Shown here: piece after piece, positions 1-6,517 of the stretch
Layout of the letters: each line of letters begins with the position of its first letter
How positions within the stretch are numbered: position 1 is the stretch's first letter
Origin: SAR86 cluster bacterium
GTDB taxonomy: Bacteria; Pseudomonadota; Gammaproteobacteria; SAR86; D2472
NCBI GenBank assembly: GCA_029248485.1
Contig: JAQWJG010000017.1
Coordinates: 1-11,996, forward strand
Reading direction: 5' to 3'
DNA: 11,996 nt
Program-made: the position numbers and the translations under genes
The notes under the pieces: generated by a model
The model's database searches: none
Seen by the model: the letters and a program-made list of their open reading frames with translations, nothing else
What the model was told of the DNA's origin: nothing

Positions 1-1638
1 CTGCCTATTGACTACCAAAGGCCTGCCAGATAAAAAGATGCTAACTGTAGGGATGCTTTGCGCATTCATTGCTTCAAGTAATGGCAAGAATTTAGGATCA
101 GTTGCTGCAAAGGCGACATCTTTCAAGTCCCCAAGCATTTCTGCATATGGTTCTTCGCCAAAAACACCTATAACAACATCTGGATCTTTGATAAATTTTC
201 CATTATTGGAAAATTCAACTGTTCCTCCTGATGAAAGAATTGTCTTCTCCAAGGCCTCATAAATTGAATTTACATTAACAAAATCGCTGTTTGAATTCTC
301 TCTCCCTTGCCAAGTGATAGTCCATCCGCCAGTTTGAGAAGAAATTTTCTTAGCTGCATCGCCAATAATTCCAATGTGTTGTGTAGGATTCAAAGGTAGC
401 AATCTATTATTGTTTTTTAACAGAACAAGTGATTCCCTAACTGCTTGTCGAGCCAAAGCAATGTGCTTTGGATGACCTAAATAATTTTCCTTAAATTCAT
501 GAGGAACTCTTCCATTAAATAAGCCAAGTCTAGATTTTACAGTTAAGATATTTCGTACAGCCTCATCCAATCTGACCTCAGAAATTTCTCCTGACTTGAC
601 TTGCCGGATAGTATTTCGAAGGAGATCTTTCCAATTTTCTGGGACCATGAACATATCTACACCAGCATTAAAAGACTGAGCGCATTTTGCATTTGAGCAC
701 CCTTCCACTTGACCATGGCCATTCCAATCGCCAACAACGAACCCATCAAATTGCATATCTTTTTTTAATATATCGGTAAGTAATTTCTCATAACCATGAA
801 TCTTTTGGCCATTCCAAGAATTGAAACTAGCCATAACTGTTTGAGCACATGCATCCAATGCATCAAAATATGGATATCCATGCAATTCTCGCAAACCTAT
901 CTCTGAGATTCTAGTATTGCCTTGATCAATTCCTTCAAAAGTCCCTCCATCACCCATAAAATGTTTTGCAGTAGCAATTACATGATTGCTATCTAGTAAA
1001 GTTTCGTTCTCGCCTTGAAGTCCTAAAATAAATGCTTTGCCTAATTTTGATACTAGAATTGGATCCTCTGAAAATCCCTCATAAGTTCTACCCCATCGAT
1101 CATCTTGAGGAACTGCAATGGTTGGTGCGAATGTCCAGGCGACCCCGGTAGATAAAACTTCAAGCGCTATCACCTCACCGATATTTCTAATTAAATCTTC
1201 GTTACCAGTAGCCCCTAGACCTATGTTATGTGGAAATAATGTTGCACCTATAACATTATTATGGCCATGGACTGCATCAGTTCCCCATAAAACCGGTACT
1301 TTGATACCTTTATAACTTGGAGAGGCGTCATAAAATTCTTTGCTTAACTTTTTCCAATCATCAACGGAACTATACTTGTCTCCATTTGGAGCAGTATTAC
1401 CGCCATTTAAGACAGAGCCAATTTTAAATTTCCTCACATCTTCTGGTGAAATAAAATCTAAATCTCCTTGAATAACTTGGCCTACTTTCTCCTCAACAGT
1501 CATCCCAGCTATTAACTGCTCTATAAGATCAGCATTATTAAAGTTTTTATATTCACAAGAATTGGTTCTGGTCCAATCCACTTGTCCAAAAATAGTTGGC
1601 ACATGACACAATAAAATGATTAAAAATAAATTTTTCAT
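1..1638 (-). CDS. Secreted glycoside hydrolase family 3 beta-glucosidase / exo-glucanase, 3' end outside window
   Basis: 546 codons are open from an ATG at 1638 to the window edge, so the C-terminus is missing. The start has a strong Shine-Dalgarno (TAAGGAG, 1644-1650). Residues 1-18 (K2 plus a hydrophobic core ending in TIFG) look like a Sec signal peptide, so the enzyme should act in the periplasm or outside. Family hallmarks appear in order: WGTDAVHGHNNV from W118, KHFMGDGGT at 225-233, the nucleophile motif FVVGDWNGHG with D304, and in the second domain GEEPYAE with E495, the probable acid/base by analogy with barley ExoI. FLSGRPLVVN lies near the window edge. GH3 enzymes release terminal glucose from beta-glucans or cello- and laminari-oligosaccharides; which substrate cannot be told here. 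It is the last gene seen of the sglT-glk-pgl operon, 12 nt after pgl, which fits supplying glucose to the symporter. The barley/ExoP-like subgroup is my best placement. Confidence 0.93.
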   Translation of the reverse strand, partial: MKNLFLIILLCHVPTIFGQVDWTRTNSCEYKNFNNADLIEQLIAGMTVEEKVGQVIQGDLDFISPEDVRKFKIGSVLNGGNTAPNGDKYSSVDDWKKLSKEFYDASPSYKGIKVPVLWGTDAVHGHNNVIGATLFPHNIGLGATGNEDLIRNIGEVIALEVLSTGVAWTFAPTIAVPQDDRWGRTYEGFSEDPILVSKLGKAFILGLQGENETLLDSNHVIATAKHFMGDGGTFEGIDQGNTRISEIGLRELHGYPYFDALDACAQTVMASFNSWNGQKIHGYEKLLTDILKKDMQFDGFVVGDWNGHGQVEGCSNAKCAQSFNAGVDMFMVPENWKDLLRNTIRQVKSGEISEVRLDEAVRNILTVKSRLGLFNGRVPHEFKENYLGHPKHIALARQAVRESLVLLKNNNRLLPLNPTQHIGIIGDAAKKISSQTGGWTITWQGRENSNSDFVNVNSIYEALEKTILSSGGTVEFSNNGKFIKDPDVVIGVFGEEPYAEMLGDLKDVAFAATDPKFLPLLEAMNAQSIPTVSIFLSGRPLVVNRQ

Positions 1639-1650
1639 ATTTTCTCCTTA

Positions 1651-2289
1651 TTAAAAATCTATATCTGAAAATTCAATCTTAGTTTTCTCTTGAGTTAATA
1701 AAAAATGCAGGGGTAACTGGTTGTCCTTAAATGCTCTTTCAACAATTTTTCTTTTAGTTAAGTTTGGAACTAATAAAATACACCTCTTAGTGTCAATCAG
1801 CATAGATAAGTTCATTGAAATTCTCCTATGACTGGGTATACCTAAGTCCTGATCTGAGACTATGATAGAAGGTGTGGCATCTGCGTCAAAGGCACAAGTA
1901 TTATTGAGCTGGGCTGGAAATAAGGATGCAAAATGCCCATCATTTCCCAATCCAAGGAGAACAACATCAAATGGTCGTTTTATATCCTGTATTGCTATTT
2001 TTGAATCATTCAATGGATAAAATGAAGCTGAGCTTGCCTTGTTTTTTAGCAAATGGAGTTGAATCAAATTGTTGTTTGAATCTGGGTGATCTGGAGGGAC
2101 AACTCTGTCATCACCTAGAAAAATTGATACTTTAGACCAATCTAAATCTTTATTACTTAAATTATCATAAATTGGTAATGGGCTGCTTCCTCCACATACA
2201 ACCAAGGATGCATAACCATTCAAATTAATACTTGAGCTTAATGAGTCTGCAATTGATTGAGGTAAATTATCTAAAGTAAAATCTTTCAA
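1651..2289 (-). CDS. pgl: 6-phosphogluconolactonase (DevB/Pgl type), TTG start
   Basis: Hydrolyses 6-phosphogluconolactone, the Zwf product, to 6-phosphogluconate in the cytoplasm, feeding Edd. The 212-residue protein is slightly short for the family (about 220-240), lacking some N-terminal residues. Motifs: VCGGSSPLPIYDNL (31-44; usual GGSTP), GDDRVVPPDHPDSN (59-72) and GLGNDGHFASLFP (113-125) with the catalytic-motif His119, then RRISM (155-159). The start must be TTG (2287-2289): the frame has a stop at 2296-2298, there is no ATG or GTG near the family's expected N-terminus, and the first internal Met is far downstream. No Shine-Dalgarno is visible and the start lies 2 nt after the glk stop, so translation is probably coupled to glk. 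Having pgl in the uptake operon rather than beside zwf splits the oxidative steps over two transcripts. Confidence 0.92.
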   Translation of the reverse strand: MKDFTLDNLPQSIADSLSSSINLNGYASLVVCGGSSPLPIYDNLSNKDLDWSKVSIFLGDDRVVPPDHPDSNNNLIQLHLLKNKASSASFYPLNDSKIAIQDIKRPFDVVLLGLGNDGHFASLFPAQLNNTCAFDADATPSIIVSDQDLGIPSHRRISMNLSMLIDTKRCILLVPNLTKRKIVERAFKDNQLPLHFLLTQEKTKIEFSDIDF

Positions 2290-2291
2290 AG

Positions 2292-3242
2292 TTAGTTAAG
2301 GTTCTGACTAATTTTATTAATAAAATTTAAGCTGCCATGCAAACAAGTCATCTCTTGATTGATTAATGCGACAGGCATTTGTTTGAGAACATCGGCGTGC
2401 ATTAATTTTCTATTAACTAAGAAATTTTTCATAAACAACTCAAGATCAAGGAATTCTTGCAAAGAACGCATTAAACCTCCAGCAAGATATATTCCTTTTC
2501 CTGGCATATAGGCCAAGGCAAGCTCAGAGAGGATTTGAGCAAGAGAGATTAAAAAGACATCTGCACTCTTTTGAGCAAATTGATCCGAATGATAGCTTCC
2601 TACAATCTCCTCTGGAGATTTATCTGTGCCTGCAAAATATGAGTAAATTTTAGCTAGCCCTCCACCTGAAATAAGGTCTTCGACAACATTAAAATCTTTT
2701 TTGTTTTCTAAGCCAAGCTCTAAAAAGAGGTCAGGAATGGCGAATGAGCTATTGCCGATTTCTGTTGGAAGTACGATATTCTCTCTAATTACCTGGGCTG
2801 CACCTAATCCAGTGCCTGGGCCTAAGATTAAAGCTGTTTCATTGAATGGGTGACCTTGATTAATAAAGCTCATCTCATCTTGCTTAAAAAGCGATAAGCC
2901 ATGCCCTATTGACTCCCAATCATTGAGTATGTGACAGGAATCAACTTTGAACTTCTTTAGAATCTCAGCCTCATCTATTGTAAATTCTCTATTTGTCATT
3001 GCTATAGAGTGATGCAGTTTAGGGCCAGCAATAGAAAATACTAAGTGTTTAATTGATAGATCTTCATCTAAAAAGCCCTGTAGCATTTCATCAAAAGAGG
3101 CCAAGCAATCTAGATTTTGCTTATTGGGATTGATCAGTGTGCTGGAGCCTATATCTGCTGACGCAGTTCTAATATTTGTACCGCCTATGTCTATTAGTAA
3201 GACTCTTGAGTTTATAAAGGCTACCTGAGGATCGATTACCAT
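2292..3242 (-). CDS. glk: Glucokinase, bacterial Glk family
   Basis: ATP-dependent phosphorylation of glucose to glucose-6-phosphate in the cytoplasm. With the chosen start it has 316 residues (E. coli Glk about 321). Motifs: phosphate-binding LLIDIGGTN (15-23), VFSIAGP (68-74), ILNDWE with catalytic-type Asp108 (105-110), LGPGTGLG (140-147), LPTEIGNSSF (158-167), VEDLISGGGL (187-196) and YLAGGL (252-257). In E. coli Glk the third of these reads GEGGH, with Glu157 and His160 touching glucose; here the Glu is kept (E161) but the His is Asn164. I chose ATG 3240-3242 because it overlaps the sglT stop (ATGGTAA), a typical coupled junction, and puts the GGTN motif at the usual distance. An upstream in-frame TTG at 3273-3275 would add 11 atypical residues. 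The symporter partner suggests glucose as substrate. Confidence 0.93.
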   Translation of the reverse strand: MVIDPQVAFINSRVLLIDIGGTNIRTASADIGSSTLINPNKQNLDCLASFDEMLQGFLDEDLSIKHLVFSIAGPKLHHSIAMTNREFTIDEAEILKKFKVDSCHILNDWESIGHGLSLFKQDEMSFINQGHPFNETALILGPGTGLGAAQVIRENIVLPTEIGNSSFAIPDLFLELGLENKKDFNVVEDLISGGGLAKIYSYFAGTDKSPEEIVGSYHSDQFAQKSADVFLISLAQILSELALAYMPGKGIYLAGGLMRSLQEFLDLELFMKNFLVNRKLMHADVLKQMPVALINQEMTCLHGSLNFINKISQNLN

Positions 3243-4801
3243 AGCAAGAAATAAGTAATAGTTAGAATGATGCAAATAATCACAGTACTAACATTGAATG
3301 ATTTCTCAGTCTTGAAATTAATACCAGATATATCTATTGCTTTTTCTTGATCGCTATATCCTTGAAGCAAAGAAGTTATATAGCATGCAAAACCTGAGAC
3401 CAAGAATACGACCCCCATTCTGTGAATGAAAGGATATTCAGGAAAAACAAGGAAGATAAATAGAGATAAAATCAAAGACATAATTGCTGCGACTAAAACA
3501 CTTAAAGTTGTAGCTTTTTTCCAAAATAAAGCAACTAAAAATATCACCAAAATTCCAGGAGTAAAAAACCCAGTGAAGTTTTGAATGTATTGAAATGCAG
3601 ACTCCATACTGCCAAGCAATGGTTGTGCACAAAGGACTGCAATCAATAATGAAATCCAAGCCATGTTCCTACCAACATTAACCAACTTTTGCTCTGAAGG
3701 TTTTGAATTGACAAAACTGCGGTAGATATCCATCGTAAAAATTGTACTGACACTATTCGTCATAGATGCCAATGAGGATACTATTGCCGCAACTAATGCT
3801 GCAAAAGTTAAGCCTAGTAAGCCATTAGGCAATAACGACATCATCATGGGGTATGCTTGATCTGATTTCTCTAGCGTAGGGTAAATAACAGCTGCACAGA
3901 TTCCTGGAAGCACAACTACGAATGGCATTAAAAGCTTTAAATATGCGGCGAACATAACGCCCTTTTGCGCCTCAGGTAATGATTTAGCACCTAGAGCTCT
4001 TTGCGTAATGTATTGATTAAACCCCCAATACGCAAAATGGGCTATCCATAAACCGCCTATCAAAACCCACACTCCCGGTAAGTCCTTATAGGCTGGATGA
4101 TCAGCAGACAAAATCATATCAAATTTTTCAGGAAGCAATTGATAGACTTGGCCCAAGCCATTAACCACTCCTGCGCCATCAGATATTTGATTTAATGCAA
4201 TATAAGATACAGATAAACCGCCAAAAATTAATAATATAACCTGGATAATATCTGTCATAGCTACTGCTTTAAGCCCTCCCCAAAGTGAATAGGCTAAAGA
4301 AAGCAGAGCTAAGAGAACCAAGCCATAAAATAAATCTAGACCCGTTAATGAATTAATTGCTAGGGAGCCAAGCCATAAAACGCTTGTCAAATTTATAAAT
4401 ATATATACTGCTAACCAAAAGAAAGAAAGCACAAGACTGACTCTTTTATCAAATCTTTGCTCAAGAAACTGAGGCATTGTATAAATTTGTTTTTCGAGAA
4501 ATAGTGGCAAGAAATACTTTGCCATCACTATCAAAGCTATAGCCGCCGTTAATTCATATGTTGCTATGGCCATACCAACAACGAAACCCTGGCCGGACAT
4601 TCCAATAATCTGTTCTGCTGAAATATTAGCCGCAATTAAAGAAGCTCCAATAGCCCACCATGGCAAAGATCTACCTGCTAAAAAGTAGTCTTCTGCTGTT
4701 TTTTCAGCACCTTGTTGAGATCGAGAAACATATTGAGCTAGAAATATTATTCCAACACAGTAAAAAGCGACAATGAATATGTCTAAATTGCTAAACAACA
4801 T
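3236..4801 (-). CDS. sglT: Na+/glucose (galactose) symporter, SSS family, vSGLT-like
   Basis: Inner-membrane sodium:solute symporter of 521 residues with about 14 predicted membrane segments (LeuT-like fold). It resembles Vibrio vSGLT throughout, as I recall that sequence: AANISAEQIIGMSGQGF (57-73), Y82-E83, LYSLWGGL-like turn near 170-177, TDIIQV (183-188), IGGLWIAHFAYWGFNQY (248-264), EAQKG (277-281), IVSSLASMTNSVSTIFTMDI (340-359) and AFQYIQ (402-407). Sugar-site residues of vSGLT appear conserved (N59, E63, Q64, E83, K289, Q404), so a hexose substrate is likely. The adjacent glucokinase favours glucose; galactose is not excluded. The ATG at 4799-4801 follows a GGGGTGG Shine-Dalgarno-like run. 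It is the first gene of the uptake operon, downstream of a promoter and a LacI-type operator. Its stop codon overlaps the glk start. Confidence 0.95.
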   Translation of the reverse strand: MLFSNLDIFIVAFYCVGIIFLAQYVSRSQQGAEKTAEDYFLAGRSLPWWAIGASLIAANISAEQIIGMSGQGFVVGMAIATYELTAAIALIVMAKYFLPLFLEKQIYTMPQFLEQRFDKRVSLVLSFFWLAVYIFINLTSVLWLGSLAINSLTGLDLFYGLVLLALLSLAYSLWGGLKAVAMTDIIQVILLIFGGLSVSYIALNQISDGAGVVNGLGQVYQLLPEKFDMILSADHPAYKDLPGVWVLIGGLWIAHFAYWGFNQYITQRALGAKSLPEAQKGVMFAAYLKLLMPFVVVLPGICAAVIYPTLEKSDQAYPMMMSLLPNGLLGLTFAALVAAIVSSLASMTNSVSTIFTMDIYRSFVNSKPSEQKLVNVGRNMAWISLLIAVLCAQPLLGSMESAFQYIQNFTGFFTPGILVIFLVALFWKKATTLSVLVAAIMSLILSLFIFLVFPEYPFIHRMGVVFLVSGFACYITSLLQGYSDQEKAIDISGINFKTEKSFNVSTVIICIILTITYFLLW

Positions 4802-4817
4802 TTATGCACCACCCCAT

Positions 4818-4831
4818 TGATATCGTTGTCA
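4818..4831. promoter_or_regulatory. Predicted LacI-family operator, site 1 (sglT/lacI intergenic)
   Basis: TGATATCGTTGTCA, an imperfect inverted repeat with a central CG (5 of 7 base pairs match), identical at 13 of 14 positions to the site at 7971-7984. LacI-family operators are typically palindromes centred on CpG, where the hinge-helix Leu inserts. The site lies in the 86-bp gap between the symporter and the regulator genes. It falls about 10-25 bp downstream of the sglT -10 element and over the putative lacI -35, so binding would plausibly repress sglT and autoregulate lacI. A weaker relative, TTATCGTTAA at 4843-4852, has its CG 23 bp away and covers the sglT -10. Confidence 0.72.
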
Positions 4832-4855
4832 AAGAACATACATTATCGTTAAAAT
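4826..4855 (+). promoter_or_regulatory. Possible sigma-70 promoter for the LacI-family gene
   Basis: TTGTCA (4826-4831), an 18-nt spacer and TAAAAT (4850-4855) read toward the regulator gene. The -35 overlaps operator site 1. An alternative is TTGATA (4817-4822) with CATTAT (4841-4846). AT-rich sequence makes chance matches likely, so confidence is limited. Confidence 0.4.
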
Positions 4856-4870
4856 AGTAAGATAAGGCAA
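4842..4870 (-). promoter_or_regulatory. Predicted sigma-70 promoter of the sglT operon
   Basis: On the minus strand TTGCCT (4870-4865) is followed by a 17-nt spacer and GATAAT (4847-4842), each close to consensus. Transcription would begin near 4835, just upstream of operator site 1, so a bound repressor would block initiation or early elongation. The leader would be about 35 nt before the ATG at 4801. Confidence 0.58.
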
Positions 4871-4887
4871 TCATAATTAAAAAAAGC

Positions 4888-5895
4888 ATGACAGTTACGA
4901 TCAAAGATGTCTCAAAAGATGCAGCAGTATCAATAAAAACTGTATCAAGAGTTATTAATAACGAAGCAAATGTTGCAGAAACAACAAAAGAAAAAGTGCT
5001 TGAATCTGTTAGAAAACTTGGTTTTAAACCCAATAAAAGTGCCCAAAGCCTTAGATCAAAAAAATCCTATATGCTTGCATTACTATATGATAATCCCAAC
5101 AAATCTTATCTAGCCGATGTTCAAAGCGGTATCTTTAATGCTTGTAAAAGTACTGGTTACAATCTAGTTATCCAAGAATGTGATTATAAATCTAGCGAAT
5201 TAAAAAAAGATATTGTTAAGTTTGTTGAAGATTTTAGAATTGATGGCTTAATTGTTACCCCTCCTTTGAGTGATATGGAGGATTTCCTTCTAGATTTAGA
5301 TAGCCATGAAATAGAATACTCAGTAATCGCCCCTAGTACCATGAACTCAGAATCTCTCCATGTTTCTTCCAATGACTATGAAGCTGCATATTCTCTAACC
5401 TCAGAAATTATTAAACATGGTCATAAAGATATAGGTTTTATAAAAGGCCATCCTAAACATTCCGCATCTCATTTAAGGTTCAATGGTTTTGTTGATGCGA
5501 TCAAAAATAATGGAATGGAGAGCAATGAACAATGGATCAAGCAAGGTAATTTTAGCTTTAAATCAGGGTTTGATGCTGGAGTAGAAATTTTTCATTCTGA
5601 AAAAATTCCAACAGCAATTTTTGCAAGTAATGACTCTATGGCAGCAGGAATAATGAAATCTGCTCAAATGAAAGGTCTCCAGGTACCTCAAGACCTTTCT
5701 CTAGCTGGATTTGATGACTCCCCTATTGCTCATCAGATATGGCCAGCCTTAACAACTGTTAAGCAGCCTGTAGAAAAAATGGCGGCGCATGCAGCAAAAA
5801 TATTGATTGCTAAATTTGATGGTTTGGCCGAGCAAACAAAATCAAAAGAATTTAAATCAGAGCTAATAGTTCGAGAGTCTTTAAAGACCTTATAG
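4888..5895 (+). CDS. LacI/GalR-family transcriptional regulator, likely repressor of this sugar locus
   Basis: 335 residues, the usual LacI-family length. The N-terminal helix-turn-helix is TIKDVSKDAAVSIKTVSRVI (4-23), with I16/K17 at the positions that read bases in LacI (Y17/Q18). The hinge helix KSAQSLRS (50-57) carries Leu55, the residue that normally wedges into the central CpG of the operator. The rest is a periplasmic-binding-protein-like effector domain, with the typical AIFASNDSMAAGIM and LAGFDDSPIA stretches near its C-terminal part. It is divergent from sglT, and the gap holds a CG-centred palindrome repeated before zwf, so control of both operons is likely. The effector (glucose, a glucoside or a sugar phosphate) cannot be read from sequence. 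The start has no clear Shine-Dalgarno (an A-rich run precedes ATG), but the HTH begins at the usual place. Its 3' end overlaps marC by 6 nt. Confidence 0.93.
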   Translation: MTVTIKDVSKDAAVSIKTVSRVINNEANVAETTKEKVLESVRKLGFKPNKSAQSLRSKKSYMLALLYDNPNKSYLADVQSGIFNACKSTGYNLVIQECDYKSSELKKDIVKFVEDFRIDGLIVTPPLSDMEDFLLDLDSHEIEYSVIAPSTMNSESLHVSSNDYEAAYSLTSEIIKHGHKDIGFIKGHPKHSASHLRFNGFVDAIKNNGMESNEQWIKQGNFSFKSGFDAGVEIFHSEKIPTAIFASNDSMAAGIMKSAQMKGLQVPQDLSLAGFDDSPIAHQIWPALTTVKQPVEKMAAHAAKILIAKFDGLAEQTKSKEFKSELIVRESLKTL

Positions 5896-6516
5896 TTTAA
5901 AAGACTCAATCACACCTGCAACAACAAACTCTATCGCTAAAGCCCCAAGCAATATTCCAAAAATCTTTTGAACTACAATTATAATTGTTGGTCCAACTTT
6001 TGATGAAAGGCTGGCTGAAAGCCACATTGCAAAGGCGACTAAAATAACAATGATTAATATTGGGAGAAAATTAACCAAGATTTGAGTTGGGTCGCTTGAG
6101 TTTGTTTCAGCAATTAGTAGGGCTGTAGTCATAGCGCCTGGTCCCGCAATTAATGGAATTGCTAAGGGAAAAATCGCAAGGGACTGAACAGATTCATCAT
6201 CTAAAGCTACCTCAGCAGTATTTTGCCTTCTAGTTTGTCTTTGCTCCAAGACCATTTGAAATGCAATAGCAATTAAAAATAAGCCTCCTATAATTTTAAA
6301 TGAGCTCATAGAGATGCCCATTAGATCCAACACTGAAGTCCCAAATAAATAAAATAGCGCTAAAATAAAAAAAGATACTATGGTTGCCTGAATATAGATT
6401 CTTTTTATATCCTTTTTGTTCAAGCCCTGCGTGAGACTTGCGAAGATAGGCACAAGTGCAATTGGGTCAACTGCAACAAATAATAAAATAGTATTCTCCA
6501 GAACTTGATCAAACAT
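5890..6516 (-). CDS. MarC family (UPF0056) integral membrane protein
   Basis: 208 residues, normal for MarC/YchE/YhgN-type proteins, with about six membrane segments near 5-27, 42-62, 67-88, 112-132, 143-165 and 180-203. Family signatures are VDPIALVPIFASLT (16-29) and IPLIAGPGAMTT (about 119-130). The family's function is poorly defined; some members have been proposed to move amino acids, and the old link to multiple antibiotic resistance did not hold up. The ATG (6514-6516) is 1 nt past the pyk stop (TAATATG), so it is probably cotranscribed and translationally coupled with pyk. Its stop lies inside the last codons of the convergent LacI gene, and I see no clear hairpin terminator between them. 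A direct role in sugar use is not evident; it is the one gene here that does not fit the pathway. Confidence 0.9.
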   Translation of the reverse strand: MFDQVLENTILLFVAVDPIALVPIFASLTQGLNKKDIKRIYIQATIVSFFILALFYLFGTSVLDLMGISMSSFKIIGGLFLIAIAFQMVLEQRQTRRQNTAEVALDDESVQSLAIFPLAIPLIAGPGAMTTALLIAETNSSDPTQILVNFLPILIIVILVAFAMWLSASLSSKVGPTIIIVVQKIFGILLGALAIEFVVAGVIESFKL

Positions 6517-6517
6517 A

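Noticed and set aside
1606..1608. Cys11 of the GH3 signal peptide as a lipoprotein attachment site
   Set aside because: The residues before Cys are Leu-Leu; a lipobox needs a small residue at -1. A normal signal peptidase I site after Gly18 fits better.
3243..3275. N-terminal extension of glucokinase starting at a TTG (3275)
   Set aside because: It adds 11 residues absent from Glk proteins and overlaps sglT by 40 nt; the ATG at 3242 overlapping the sglT stop is a better start.
4791..5033. 80-codon minus-strand open frame opposite the start of the LacI gene
   Set aside because: It overlaps the HTH-coding region in antisense, lacks a ribosome site and shows no recognisable domain; it is a shadow of the real gene.
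5877..5888. Palindrome GTCTTTAAAGAC at the lacI 3' end as a terminator or operator
   Set aside because: It is loopless, AT-rich, lies in coding sequence, has no T-run and has no central CG.
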